From Marininema halotolerans (GTDB taxonomy: Bacteria > Bacillota > Bacilli > Thermoactinomycetales > DSM-45169), in the NCBI RefSeq assembly GCF_900116235.1, contig NZ_FPAA01000005.1, positions 186,001-250,000 of the forward strand: a DNA stretch of 64,000 bases. The letters are read 5' to 3'. Each line of letters begins with the position of its first letter. Position 1 is the stretch's first letter. The translations under genes and the position numbers were made by a program. The notes under the pieces are model-generated. The model was not told where the DNA came from, searched no databases, and saw nothing but the letters and a program-made list of their open reading frames with translations. Positions 24,338 to 32,738 of this stretch are shown one piece after another.

Positions 24338-24751
24338 ATGAAAAAACCGTATAAAATTGCCGCTAAGGCAATTATTTTTAATCAAGATCGCGTATTGGTA
24401 TTACGTAAGTCTCCAGCAGAACGAAGTGCGCGAGATCACCATGGATGGGATTTTCCAGGTGGGGGACTTGAGCCCTCTGAACCTTTGATGGATGCTCTTT
24501 ATCGAGAAGTGAAAGAAGAGACAGGTTTATCGGTTCGAGTTATTGGGCCGGCATACATTTATGATGATCTTCAAGAGGAAAAGCATCTAATCATTATTAA
24601 ATTTGCTTGTCAACAACCTCAGGGACAGGTTCGGTTAAGCTCTGAACATGAAAGTTATCAATGGACAGCGATGGGTGATCTTTCCACGTCTCCTTATCCG
24701 GAGTGGATGAAAGAAGAGATTCGTCGTGCTTACCGTATCTATATGGAGTGA
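24338..24751 (+). CDS. Nudix hydrolase
   Basis: A 137-residue pyrophosphohydrolase. The Nudix box is complete: GGGLEPSEPLMDALYREVKE followed by ETGL (GX5EX7REUXEEXGU). The start strand is KIAAKAIIFNQDRVLVLRK. The substrate class cannot be assigned from sequence (nucleotide sugar, NTP or similar). ATG 24338 follows GGAGAGG. It probably shares a transcript with the upstream thioesterase and converges on the fRMsr gene at a bidirectional terminator. Confidence 0.92.
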   Translation: MKKPYKIAAKAIIFNQDRVLVLRKSPAERSARDHHGWDFPGGGLEPSEPLMDALYREVKEETGLSVRVIGPAYIYDDLQEEKHLIIIKFACQQPQGQVRLSSEHESYQWTAMGDLSTSPYPEWMKEEIRRAYRIYME

Positions 24752-24761
24752 TAGGTTGTAT

Positions 24762-24799
24762 CTAAATAAGCGAAGCCCCAGTGGGCTTCGCTTATTTAG
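24762..24799. terminator. Bidirectional terminator between Nudix and fRMsr genes
   Basis: CTAAATAAGCGAAGCCC / GGGCTTCGCTTATTTAG; overlaps the last codons of the minus-strand fRMsr gene. Confidence 0.88.
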
Positions 24800-25295
24800 T
24801 CGGAACGTGTGTCCAATCTGTACTTTCCGTTAATAATTGAACAAAGGATTCTAGGTGTTGCTGATCCATCTGATCAAATCGCTCGGGTTGGGGACTGTCA
24901 ATATCTAAAACAGCAAGTACGTTCCCATTCACTTGGATAGGGATAACAATTTCAGAACGCGTCGCAGCATCGCAAGCGATATGGCCGGGAAAGGCATGAA
25001 CATCCGGAACCCGTTGTGTTCTTTTCTCTTTGACAGCCGTTCCGCATACACCCTGCCCGATTCCAATTCGAATACAAGCAGGCAAACCCATAAAGGGTCC
25101 AAGAACCAACTCATTCTCCTTTAGAAGATAATAGCCCACCCAATTGACCTCTCCTAAAGTATGGTAAAGAAGAGAGGCGCTATTGGCCATATTGGCAAGC
25201 CAATCCCTCTCGTCGTGAAAAAGGCCCTTCGCCTGATTAAAAATACCTTCGTAACGGGAGTTCTTATCTCCCTCTACTTGTTGAATGGATAGCAA
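24792..25295 (-). CDS. Free methionine-(R)-sulfoxide reductase (GAF domain, YtsP-like)
   Basis: A 167-residue GAF-fold reductase repairing free L-methionine-(R)-sulfoxide. The three conserved cysteines are present in LPACIRIGIGQGVCGTAV and PGHIACDAATRSEIV. VNWVGYY and VLDIDSP are also typical. I chose TTG 25295: it lies six bases after GAGGTG, and the resulting N-terminus (MLSIQQVEGD) aligns in length with B. subtilis YtsP as I remember it. A GTG at 25304 would overlap the ribosome site. Single gene, convergent with the Nudix gene. Confidence 0.92.
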   Translation of the reverse strand: MLSIQQVEGDKNSRYEGIFNQAKGLFHDERDWLANMANSASLLYHTLGEVNWVGYYLLKENELVLGPFMGLPACIRIGIGQGVCGTAVKEKRTQRVPDVHAFPGHIACDAATRSEIVIPIQVNGNVLAVLDIDSPQPERFDQMDQQHLESFVQLLTESTDWTHVPTK

Positions 25296-25503
25296 GAGGA
25301 GCACCTCACTTTGTTCGTTGATGATTCATTACAGTAGAGCCTGTTCTTTATATAGGATATATCCCATTCTACTCGCTTCTTGAATGAGTGGCAATTTGAT
25401 AGGAAAAGCATAAGGGGTGACCTGCACTGACAAAGGCTTCATGTTAGAATAACAAATAGGGTTTGGGATTATCCAAACAATACATAGGTAGAGGAGATAA
25501 CCA

Positions 25504-26619
25504 ATGCGTGACCAAAGGATTTTACAAATGGCTCGGCAACTTGTCCATCATTCCATTTCGGTGCAAAAAGGGGAACATGTCCTGATTGATGTGTTTGGTG
25601 GGGGGCGGGATTTGGCCCGTGCCTTAATTGCGGAAATTTATCAAGTGGGTGCATATCCACATTTTAACTTAAATGATCAATCCCTCTTGCGTGCACAGTT
25701 GTTAAATATGACTGCAGAACATATGGATCGGATGGCTCATTTTGATTATGAGCGAATGAAAAAAATGGATTGTTATATTGGGATCCGTGGTAGCTTTAAT
25801 ATCAATGAACTGGCTGATGTGCCTGCGGATAAAATGAAGCTTTACTCGGAGAATTACGGAAATCTAGTTCATACCCATCGGGTAAATCATACGCGTTGGG
25901 TCATCATGCGTTGGCCTGATCCATCCATGGCACAACTTGCCAAGATGAGCACAGAGGCCTTTGAAGATTTCTACTTCAATGTCTGTACCGTGGATTATCA
26001 ACGGATGGAAAAAGCGATGCAACCCTTAGTGGATCGAATGAATCGTACGGATGAGGTGCGAATCAAAGGCCCAGGTACGGATCTAACCTTTTCGATTAAA
26101 GGAATTCCTGCGATTAAATGTGCAGGGGAATGTAATATACCGGATGGAGAAGTGTACACCGCACCCGTGAGAGAATCAGTGAATGGGGTATTAACCTACA
26201 ATACGTCAACGATCTATCAAGGGACCACCTTCGACAGTATCCGATTTGAGTTTGAAAACGGGAAGATTATCAAGGCGACCTCCAATAATTCACAACGTCT
26301 TAACGAAATCTTAGATACCGATGAAGGGGCTCGATACATTGGTGAGTTTGCCATCGGTGTGAATCCGGATATCCATCATCCCATGAATGATACGCTCTTT
26401 GATGAAAAAATTAACGGTAGTTTTCACTTTACCCCAGGGCGAGCCTATGAAGAAGCGAACAACGGGAATAAATCGGCCATCCATTGGGATATCGTAAACA
26501 TTCAACGTCCTGATTATGGTGGGGGCGAGATGTACTTTGATGGGGAGTTAGTTCGTAAGGATGGAATGTTTGTAAGTGAAGACTTGCTCGCACTGAATCC
26601 TGAAAACTTAAAGGCGTAA
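25504..26619 (+). CDS. M29 family aminopeptidase
   Basis: A 371-residue thermophilic-aminopeptidase-type (AmpS/AmpT) metallopeptidase. The metal-binding region GECNIPDGEVYTAPVRESVN (about residues 208-229), with EFAIGVNPDI and NNGNKSAIHWDIV near the end, identifies family M29 with its two-metal site. It releases N-terminal amino acids from short peptides in the cytosol. ATG 25504 follows TAGAGGAG. Monocistronic with terminator at 26622-26653. Confidence 0.95.
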   Translation: MRDQRILQMARQLVHHSISVQKGEHVLIDVFGGGRDLARALIAEIYQVGAYPHFNLNDQSLLRAQLLNMTAEHMDRMAHFDYERMKKMDCYIGIRGSFNINELADVPADKMKLYSENYGNLVHTHRVNHTRWVIMRWPDPSMAQLAKMSTEAFEDFYFNVCTVDYQRMEKAMQPLVDRMNRTDEVRIKGPGTDLTFSIKGIPAIKCAGECNIPDGEVYTAPVRESVNGVLTYNTSTIYQGTTFDSIRFEFENGKIIKATSNNSQRLNEILDTDEGARYIGEFAIGVNPDIHHPMNDTLFDEKINGSFHFTPGRAYEEANNGNKSAIHWDIVNIQRPDYGGGEMYFDGELVRKDGMFVSEDLLALNPENLKA

Positions 26620-26621
26620 AG

Positions 26622-26653
26622 AAAAGGCGATCAGTAACCTGATCGCCTTTTTT
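26622..26653 (+). terminator. Terminator after the M29 aminopeptidase gene
   Basis: AAAAGGCGATCAG taac CTGATCGCCTTTTTT. Confidence 0.93.
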
Positions 26654-26716
26654 GAGGGAAAGATGTGACAGTGTTTTCATAGAGTAGAGAAAGGAGAGAT
26701 GAAAGAGGGGATCCAT

Positions 26717-26989
26717 GTGAAGAAAATGCATCGTCAATGGTATACCATTGTAGGAAAGGGAACGTTGATTAGCTTGATAATCGGATTTATTTTAGCGATG
26801 GGATTGACACCTTCTCAGGTAGCGATTGTACAAAAGGGTGAGGATATCCATTGGATTAACGTCGCTCCCAGTCTTTATTGGTTAAATGTCATTGGCATAA
26901 CGGTGTGGGTGGCACTGCTAGGAGGGGGATTCACCCTCATGGGAAGCATTGGGTATTTTGGATGGTGGAAAAATCGGAGAGATCCATAA
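26717..26989 (+). CDS. Small two-helix membrane protein, unknown
   Basis: A 90-residue protein with two hydrophobic helices (about 15-32: LISLIIGFILAMGL; and 54-80: LYWLNVIGITVWVALLGGGF) separated by a polar loop with HWINVAP. The family is not recognised. GTG 26717 is preferred because AGAGGGG lies six bases upstream; ATG 26699 would leave only two bases after AAGGAG. It sits alone between the aminopeptidase and the AbrB-like regulator; no terminator was seen directly after it. Confidence 0.65.
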   Translation: MKKMHRQWYTIVGKGTLISLIIGFILAMGLTPSQVAIVQKGEDIHWINVAPSLYWLNVIGITVWVALLGGGFTLMGSIGYFGWWKNRRDP

Positions 26990-27169
26990 TGTATCCTTTT
27001 GAAAAAATGTCGAAATTCAGAGGATATTAGATGCGCAATTCAGAATATATAGAAGATAATCATGGTTTAAGACATGGCTATTCTTCCTAGAGAGTTAAAG
27101 GGGGTTTGTGGGTTTCAATAAGGAATATCGTGGTATATATAGGATAGTTCCGTCTATGGAGGTGGAAGG

Positions 27170-27424
27170 ATGAAGGCGACGGGAATTGTACGGAAAGTGG
27201 ACGAGTTGGGTCGCATTGTTTTGCCAGTCGAGCTCCGGCGTACAATGGACATTGATGTTCGAGATCCTTTAGAGATTTATGTGGATGGCACGAATGTGAT
27301 TTTGAAAAAATACAGTCCATCATGCATCTTTTGTGGCCAAGTGGAAAAAGTGATGCAATATCGACAAAAAAACGTCTGTGAGGATTGTCTTTACGAACTT
27401 GGATCCGCCATCGAGGGTAGTTAA
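27170..27424 (+). CDS. AbrB/SpoVT-type regulator with C-terminal four-cysteine knuckle
   Basis: An 84-residue transcription regulator. The AbrB swapped-hairpin DNA-binding domain is almost canonical (TGIVRKVDELGRIVLPVELR, then LEIYVDGTNVILKKY). The C-terminal part has C52/C55 (CIFC) and C70/C73 (CEDC), which should bind zinc instead of forming the usual AbrB oligomerisation tail. In Bacillus AbrB is a transition-state repressor; this relative may play a similar part, but its targets are unknown. ATG 27170 follows GGAGGTGG. Single gene with a terminator. Confidence 0.9.
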   Translation: MKATGIVRKVDELGRIVLPVELRRTMDIDVRDPLEIYVDGTNVILKKYSPSCIFCGQVEKVMQYRQKNVCEDCLYELGSAIEGS

Positions 27425-27456
27425 TTCGTTCCAAGATAGAAAGAAGAGAAGAGAGA

Positions 27457-27482
27457 AAGGGAGCCTATTGGGCTTCCTTTTT
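27457..27482 (+). terminator. Terminator after the AbrB-like gene
   Basis: AAAGGGAGCC tatt GGGCTTCCTTTTT. Confidence 0.78.
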
Positions 27483-27550
27483 GTACGTAGGTGGACGGGC
27501 TTGCTATAATCGATATGAAAAGAATTTAATACAGAGGAGGCTATGTGAAA

Positions 27551-28603
27551 ATGACAAAGGTACCTCAAGAGTCGATTGTGGATTCCCTTGTCCGCCTGGT
27601 AAATATCCCAAGTCCAACGGGATATGCGGAAGAAGCGATTCAATACTTAGAAGAACGGTTAACCCCCTATAAAGGACAGATTCAGATGGAAAGAACAGCA
27701 AAGGGAGGGTTATTAGCTACGCTTAAGGGAGAAAAAAATTCCCCAGCACGTCTTTTGACAGCTCATGTCGATACCTTGGGTGGTATGGTAAAGGAAATCA
27801 AAGGGAATGGTAGACTCCGACTGACAAACATCGGGGGCTTTGCTTGGACAACAGCCGAGGGAGTTTATTGTTCGGTAGAAACAAGGAAAGGCAAACGGAT
27901 ACGAGGGACCTTGTTGGCCACTCATACATCGGTTCACGTTTATGATGACGCAAGGGATCAAAAGCGAACAGAGGAAAATATGGAAGTCCGTTTGGATGCC
28001 CGTGTAAAAAATGCCGAGGATGTGCGGGGCTTAGGAATTGAAGTGGGTGATTTTGTATCGTTTGACCCACGTGTTGAAGTGACTGAATCCGGCTTTATTA
28101 AGGGACGTCACATGGATGATAAAGCAAGTGCGGCAATATTATTGGAGCTGTTGATTCAATTCGTTCGAGAAGGTAAGAAGCCGTTATTAGATACTCATTT
28201 TTACTTTAGTAACTATGAGGAAGTGGGATTTGGAGCTAATTCCAGTATTCCTGCAAACGTACGAGAATACCTAGCCGTAGATATGGGAGCGATTGGGGAT
28301 GTGTTGACCACGGATGAATATTGTGTATCGATTTGCGCCAAAGATTCCAGTGGGCCCTATCACTTTGGGTTACGTAATAAGTTGATCGATCTCGCAGAAC
28401 TGCACGATATTACCTATCATGTGGATATCTATCCTCACTACGGTTCCGATGCAAGTGCTGCTGTCCGAGCGGGCTATGACCTTATTCATGGGCTAGTGGG
28501 GCCGGGTGTGGATGCTTCTCATGCAAATGAGCGTACTCATATGGATGCCCTTCATCATACGTATCGCCTACTCTATCATTATATTCAGACGGAATCGCTC
28601 TAA
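27551..28603 (+). CDS. M42 family metallopeptidase (glutamyl aminopeptidase-like)
   Basis: A 350-residue cocatalytic metallo-aminopeptidase of family M42 (YsdC/FrvX/PepA-like). Metal-binding and catalytic elements seen are LTAHVDTLGG, GRHMDDKASA, NYEEVGFGAN, AVDMGAIGD and the C-terminal SHANERTHMDAL. The domain begins with LVNIPSPTGYAEEAI. ATG 27551 lies ten bases after AGAGGAGG; GTG 27545 at four bases is an alternative two codons longer. The enzyme degrades peptides in the cytosol. It is followed after 27 bases by a thioesterase gene, so the two may be co-transcribed. Confidence 0.93.
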   Translation: MTKVPQESIVDSLVRLVNIPSPTGYAEEAIQYLEERLTPYKGQIQMERTAKGGLLATLKGEKNSPARLLTAHVDTLGGMVKEIKGNGRLRLTNIGGFAWTTAEGVYCSVETRKGKRIRGTLLATHTSVHVYDDARDQKRTEENMEVRLDARVKNAEDVRGLGIEVGDFVSFDPRVEVTESGFIKGRHMDDKASAAILLELLIQFVREGKKPLLDTHFYFSNYEEVGFGANSSIPANVREYLAVDMGAIGDVLTTDEYCVSICAKDSSGPYHFGLRNKLIDLAELHDITYHVDIYPHYGSDASAAVRAGYDLIHGLVGPGVDASHANERTHMDALHHTYRLLYHYIQTESL

Positions 28604-28630
28604 GAGAAGCGATTCGGTTGGAGGCATGTA

Positions 28631-29122
28631 ATGGACTTGAAAAAAGAGGTGCTAGATATTCTATCGAATGGTACAGCTGAAGAACTTGAAATAATGGGTC
28701 TGGCTGTACAAGCCATTAAACAGAAACAAGAACGACAAAGCGCGTACCCCTCTGGATTTTTAGGACTACGTGGGGAGTTTATTAGCGAGAGGGAGTACCA
28801 GTTCAAAGTACCAATTACCTCCTATATGTTAAATCGGGGTGGAATTGTTCATGGTGGGATTACAGCAACCATTGCCGATTCAACGATGGGTTCTCTTGTT
28901 AATAGGAGTTTACCTTCTGAAAAGTTTGCTGTCACCGTGGAGATGAAGACAAATTATTTGCAACCTGGACTTGGCCAAGAGTTGATATCAACCGCAAGGT
29001 TGATTCGTTTGGGAGAGACATTAGCAGTCGCTGATTGCCGGGTGGAAAACGAACGAGGCACATTAATCGCACTTACGACAGGAACGTTTGCCATTCAGAA
29101 ATGGTCCAATCGGGGATCATAA
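28631..29122 (+). CDS. PaaI family hotdog-fold thioesterase, second copy
   Basis: A 163-residue hotdog protein with IVHGGITATIADSTMGSLVN (active-site HGG and acidic residue), VTVEMKTNYLQPG and an N-terminal helical extension. It is a diverged paralogue of the protein at 23824; both begin with a ~45-residue helical region before the hotdog fold. The acyl-CoA substrate is unknown. ATG 28631 follows GGAGG with seven-base spacing. It ends at a strong bidirectional terminator. Confidence 0.88.
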   Translation: MDLKKEVLDILSNGTAEELEIMGLAVQAIKQKQERQSAYPSGFLGLRGEFISEREYQFKVPITSYMLNRGGIVHGGITATIADSTMGSLVNRSLPSEKFAVTVEMKTNYLQPGLGQELISTARLIRLGETLAVADCRVENERGTLIALTTGTFAIQKWSNRGS

Positions 29123-29135
29123 TGAGCATACCTTT

Positions 29136-29172
29136 AGCAAAAAGGGGGCCAATTTATGGCCCCCCTTTTTGC
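29136..29172. terminator. Strong bidirectional terminator
   Basis: AGCAAAAAGGGGGCC aatttat GGCCCCCCTTTTTGCT; serves the thioesterase gene and the converging gene at 29172. Confidence 0.95.
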
Positions 29173-29537
29173 TACTTTACTTCGACTTTTCTAATCGATC
29201 CAATGGGTTGATTTCTATGCGATCCATCATTTAAATAAAAAAGAGCAGGTCCATCAGAGCCAATGGGCTTTCCCTGTTCAGCAAATTGAAGAATGGCTTG
29301 CTGGGCTGCCTTGAGTGAGAGGGGGATCTGGGTCCCATCTTGTTGATGAAGAACCACATGATCCGCATCCACTTGGGGTTCAGCATGGGCGAGAAACGGG
29401 GCAAATTCCATCCCTAAACCGTCAATATCAGGGAAATATTCTTTCATCTCAAATCGACGCTCATCAAAAATCCATAGTGTTGGATCCAGGGTAACTGTAT
29501 GATTTACTTTCCCTGTAATTAGGATAATGGCTTCCAT
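29172..29537 (-). CDS. Conserved hypothetical protein of Bacillales
   Basis: A 121-residue protein. ILITGKVNHTVTLDPTLWIF and DERRFEMKEYF begin a family I recognise from bacilli, sometimes loosely annotated as a peptidyl-prolyl isomerase without clear support. Later features are FAPFLAHAEP, IPLSLKAAQQAILQFAEQGK and GPALFYLNDGSHRNQPIGSI. There are no membrane segments, no cysteines and no recognisable active site. ATG 29537 follows CAGGAGAG. Single minus-strand gene. Function unknown. Confidence 0.75.
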   Translation of the reverse strand: MEAIILITGKVNHTVTLDPTLWIFDERRFEMKEYFPDIDGLGMEFAPFLAHAEPQVDADHVVLHQQDGTQIPLSLKAAQQAILQFAEQGKPIGSDGPALFYLNDGSHRNQPIGSIRKVEVK

Positions 29538-29739
29538 CGGCAAAACTCTCCTGACCTAACAAGATGTCCGTGTAATTTCCCATTATACTAAGAATCCGTA
29601 AGTCAGACAAATCGGGGCATGAAAACGTCTACGAATGCTGGCTCTCCTTTCTTTGCAAATACTAGGGGGGCGTGGTAAACTTGCAGTAGTGTACGTCGAA
29701 ATGGTTCGGAATGATTGATTGTTGATTGGGGGGGTAACG

Positions 29740-30036
29740 TTGACGACACCTACTCAGACCGATCTGTCCCAGCGCGCCCAGCAATTGTTGCGGGATGATG
29801 CTAATAAAATAGAACAGTTGATCGCGGTACAACTTGAGAATCTAACAGCTCCAAAGTGTCCTCTTTATGAGGAGGTTTTGGACACACAAATGTTTGGGCT
29901 CTCCCGCGAAATTGATTTCGCCGTTCGTGCTGGATTGATTACCCGTACCCATGGGAAGGAAATTCTCAGTGAGTTGGAGCAAAAATTAGCCCAATTGTAT
30001 TCACTCGTTCTTCCTTCACCTAACCAACAGGGTTGA
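29740..30036 (+). CDS. ylaN: YlaN family protein (DUF1507/UPF0358)
   Basis: A 98-residue three-helix protein. [20 protein letters not shown] and [20 protein letters not shown] are near-identical to B. subtilis YlaN as I recall it, a small essential-under-some-conditions protein linked to iron homeostasis and Fur. TTG 29740 sits after GGGGGGTAACG; an upstream TTG at 29719 would add seven residues without homology. Monocistronic with a terminator. Confidence 0.92.
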   Translation: MTTPTQTDLSQRAQQLLRDDANKIEQLIAVQLENLTAPKCPLYEEVLDTQMFGLSREIDFAVRAGLITRTHGKEILSELEQKLAQLYSLVLPSPNQQG

Positions 30037-30069
30037 TCGATAAGTGGATCTTCGAGAATGACGATACGT

Positions 30070-30097
30070 AACCGATTCGAGACGAATCGGTTTTTTT
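30070..30097 (+). terminator. Terminator after ylaN
   Basis: AACCGATTCG aga CGAATCGGTTTTTTT. Confidence 0.92.
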
Positions 30098-30105
30098 GTA
30101 TGCAG

Positions 30106-31011
30106 TTATGTCCATTCAGGTGGATAGATTCCGCGTATATCGGCTAGAAAACGTTCCATGACATGTGAGTGATACCGCTCCTTGAGACGAATCAGTGTAA
30201 TCGGAATTTGTTGATGGAGTGCGGGTACTCGAATGACACGTAATCCCTGATCCGTTTGAGGGTCTAAACTCATGCGAGGAATGAAAGCAACACCCAGTCC
30301 ATAATGAACCATCCGCTTGATTTCCTCGGCACTTGATAATTCCACACTCATCTTTAGGGGTGGGTGCTGTTCATGCAATAAGTTATCAATTACCTTTCTC
30401 TCAGGACTTTCAGGGGTGAAGGAGATGAGGGTGGACTCAGTGAGTTGATCTAAAGAAACATAGGCTGTATTCGCCAAGGGGTGATCGATGGAAGCAACAA
30501 GTGTGAGGGTATCCATATAGAGTAGAAATGGCTCCCACTTTTCCTTATGAATCATGGGCGGCAAAGGACCATAGTGAATGGCCCAATCGAGTTGACGTTC
30601 CATCATGCCTTGCCAGATGCGTTCTTCAGGTAAGGTATGCACGGTAATGTGAACATCGGGGTGGTCCTTCTGAAAATAGCGGATGAGACGGGGGAGAATC
30701 GCAGTAGCAACACTGGAGGAAGTTCCAAGGGTGATACGCCCTTTGGTATTCCCGACAGAATCATTCACCGCTTGTTGACTATCCTCAGCAAGTGCAAGGA
30801 TTTGACGGGCAAAGGGGAGGAATGTGGCTCCAGCAGGTGTAAGAGCGACACGTTGGCGGTGTAAAAGTGGGGCATTTAGTTCACTCTCAAGGGTGCGAAT
30901 CTGAGCACTTACCGCTGGTTGAGTCAATTGGAGGTGATCTGCGGCTTGACGAAAGTTTTTTGCTTGAGCGACTTCAAGAAAGGTACGAAGTTGAGCGAGG
31001 GTGAGATTCAT
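30106..31011 (-). CDS. citR: LysR-family regulator, CitR-like
   Basis: A 301-residue LysR-type regulator. The winged HTH is at residues 1-60 (LAQLRTFLEVAQAKNFRQAA, LTQPAVSAQIRTLE), followed by the two-lobed effector domain (GRITLGTSSSVATAILPRLI, LPEERIWQGM, YGLGVAFIP). It is divergent from a citrate synthase gene, as citR is from citA in B. subtilis, where CitR represses citA. An ATAA-N7-TTAT box lies in the shared intergenic region. ATG 31011 follows TGGAGG. CcpC is the alternative name for close relatives; synteny favours CitR. Confidence 0.85.
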   Translation of the reverse strand: MNLTLAQLRTFLEVAQAKNFRQAADHLQLTQPAVSAQIRTLESELNAPLLHRQRVALTPAGATFLPFARQILALAEDSQQAVNDSVGNTKGRITLGTSSSVATAILPRLIRYFQKDHPDVHITVHTLPEERIWQGMMERQLDWAIHYGPLPPMIHKEKWEPFLLYMDTLTLVASIDHPLANTAYVSLDQLTESTLISFTPESPERKVIDNLLHEQHPPLKMSVELSSAEEIKRMVHYGLGVAFIPRMSLDPQTDQGLRVIRVPALHQQIPITLIRLKERYHSHVMERFLADIRGIYPPEWT

Positions 31012-31030
31012 AGGATCCTCCAGATGATTG

Positions 31031-31045
31031 ATAAAAATATTTTAT
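31031..31045. promoter_or_regulatory. CitR/CcpC-type operator (ATAA-N7-TTAT)
   Basis: ATAAAAATATTTTAT at 31031-31045 matches the ATAA-N7-TTAT dyad bound by CcpC/CitR-type regulators of citrate genes. It lies in the 116-base gap between citR and citA and next to the citR start. Confidence 0.7.
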
Positions 31046-31127
31046 CATAGTGACAAAATAGTTAAATTAGATTTTGGTAATCGTCTCGAGTAGGATGGAG
31101 TTAACAGAGAATAAGGAGTGATCCAAA

Positions 31128-32237
31128 GTGAAAAAAGCACTTGGACTTGAAGGAATCGTGGCAACAGAAACGGAACTTTCCCACGTGGATGGTCAGCGTG
31201 GGGAATTAATTTATCACGGATATTCAGCAGATTGGTTGGCAACAAACCACTCCTTTGAAAAAGTGGTCTACTTGTTATGGAATGGGCATTTACCTACTCA
31301 AGAGGAAGCCAATCAGTTTCGGGCAGCATGGGTGAGTAATCGGTCTCTTTCGCCTTTTCTTCACCGACTGTTGGAGGAACTTCCTCGTGAGATGGAAATG
31401 ATGGATGTTTTACGAACAGTCGTATCCGCCCAAGCTGGTGGGGATAAGTTTTGGCCCCCTAGGTGGGAGCAGGGTCTCTCACTCTTAGCGAAAATTCCAG
31501 CCATAATTGCCTACCGCTATCATTTTCTTAAGGGAAATCCCTATCCGAAAGAGCGCAGTGATCTCTCCCATGCTGCTTACTTTTTATACCTACTTCAGGG
31601 GATCGAACCAAATCCTGCACATGTGCGTGCCTTAGATGCTTACTTTGTTCTGACTGTGGAGCATGGACTCAATGCATCAACATTTGCAGCCCGTGTGGTT
31701 TCCTCCACACGTTCCGATATCTTTTCATGTGTAACCGCAGCGATAGGTGCAATGAAAGGACCCCTTCATGGAGGTGCACCATCTGAAGTGGCGGGCATGC
31801 TTGATGAGATCCATGAACCTTCCCAGGCAGGCCAGTGGATACGAAATCGAATCCTAGCAGGGGAAAAGTTGATGGGGTTTGGACATCGAATTTATAAAAC
31901 CCAAGATCCACGGGCCCAGGCCTTACGACAGGTGGCAAAGGAACTAGCGGGTAAGGAAGAACGATTTCAGCTTGCATTGGAAGTGGAAAGGGTTGCATTG
32001 GATGTCCTCCAAGAGTTAAAGCCGGGACGAAATTTATATACCAATGTGGAATACTATGCTTCTGCCGTATTAGGTGCTGTGAAACTTCCAAGGGAACTCT
32101 ATACACCTACCTTTACAGCCAGTCGTATCGCAGGTTGGTGTGCCCATATCTTTGAACAAGCCAAGATGGATCGTATTATCCGTCCTCAATCTGAATATAT
32201 CGGTCCACAACTAAAAAATAAAAATCAAAGTCTTTGA
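31128..32237 (+). CDS. citA: Citrate synthase, CitA-like
   Basis: A 369-residue citrate synthase condensing acetyl-CoA with oxaloacetate in the cytosol. Active-site histidines are in VEHGLNAST and GFGHRIYK; KGPLHGGAPSEV and FTASRIAGWCAH are typical. The position of the usual catalytic Asp (NVDFY in CitZ-type enzymes) reads NVEYYAS, i.e. Glu. I believe Glu is common among CitA-like enzymes, so activity may be low or altered rather than absent. GTG 31128 follows AAGGAGTGA. It is divergent from citR with a shared operator, pointing to repression by CitR. Confidence 0.92.
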   Translation: MKKALGLEGIVATETELSHVDGQRGELIYHGYSADWLATNHSFEKVVYLLWNGHLPTQEEANQFRAAWVSNRSLSPFLHRLLEELPREMEMMDVLRTVVSAQAGGDKFWPPRWEQGLSLLAKIPAIIAYRYHFLKGNPYPKERSDLSHAAYFLYLLQGIEPNPAHVRALDAYFVLTVEHGLNASTFAARVVSSTRSDIFSCVTAAIGAMKGPLHGGAPSEVAGMLDEIHEPSQAGQWIRNRILAGEKLMGFGHRIYKTQDPRAQALRQVAKELAGKEERFQLALEVERVALDVLQELKPGRNLYTNVEYYASAVLGAVKLPRELYTPTFTASRIAGWCAHIFEQAKMDRIIRPQSEYIGPQLKNKNQSL

Positions 32238-32426
32238 TGGGTTTTTATGTAGAACCTATAGGATAGTTTGTTCATTTGATAATAAAAGTAGTAATTGATG
32301 TGTGAAAAAGAACGAGAAGTGACTTCATAGAGAAAGTTGGAGTTGAAAGATGATGTTTTAACCTCTCGCAAATCAGGAAGAGATTAAGAAGGAGTAAAGA
32401 TTCTGATTATTGCTAGGAGGGGTTTG

Positions 32427-32738
32427 ATGTTAAGGAAGAAGCGAAAACAAGAATGGAATTCAGGTAGCTTGTTGCTTGGCATGGCTGTAGGGACCTTAGC
32501 AACAGGTGCGGCGGTTCTGCTCAATTCAGAGGCACGTACAAAGGTGAAAAATACTTCGAAGGATCTTTATTGGAAGGTAAATCATTTACGAAATAGTAGA
32601 CAAAACCCTTCATCAGATTCCTCGGAGAGGATGGCTGGAGAAGATAAACAAAAATACCTCGAAATCACTGCAGAACCTTCCGAATCATCCGAAGAAGAGC
32701 CCCTTGGTGCAATCACGAACAAGGATGATTCAAAATGA
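32427..32738 (+). CDS. Small single-TM protein, YtxH-like (module A, first gene)
   Basis: A 103-residue protein. A basic start (MLRKKRKQEWNSG) is followed by one hydrophobic helix (SLLLGMAVGTLATGAAVLL, about 14-33), a Lys-rich amphipathic stretch and a Ser/Glu-rich acidic tail. This is the plan of YtxH-type general-stress proteins. ATG 32427 follows AGGAGGGG. The stop overlaps the start of the tail-anchored CBS gene (ATGA), so the two are translationally coupled. The same gene pair recurs at 33606-34411. The function is unknown. Confidence 0.75.
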   Translation: MLRKKRKQEWNSGSLLLGMAVGTLATGAAVLLNSEARTKVKNTSKDLYWKVNHLRNSRQNPSSDSSERMAGEDKQKYLEITAEPSESSEEEPLGAITNKDDSK

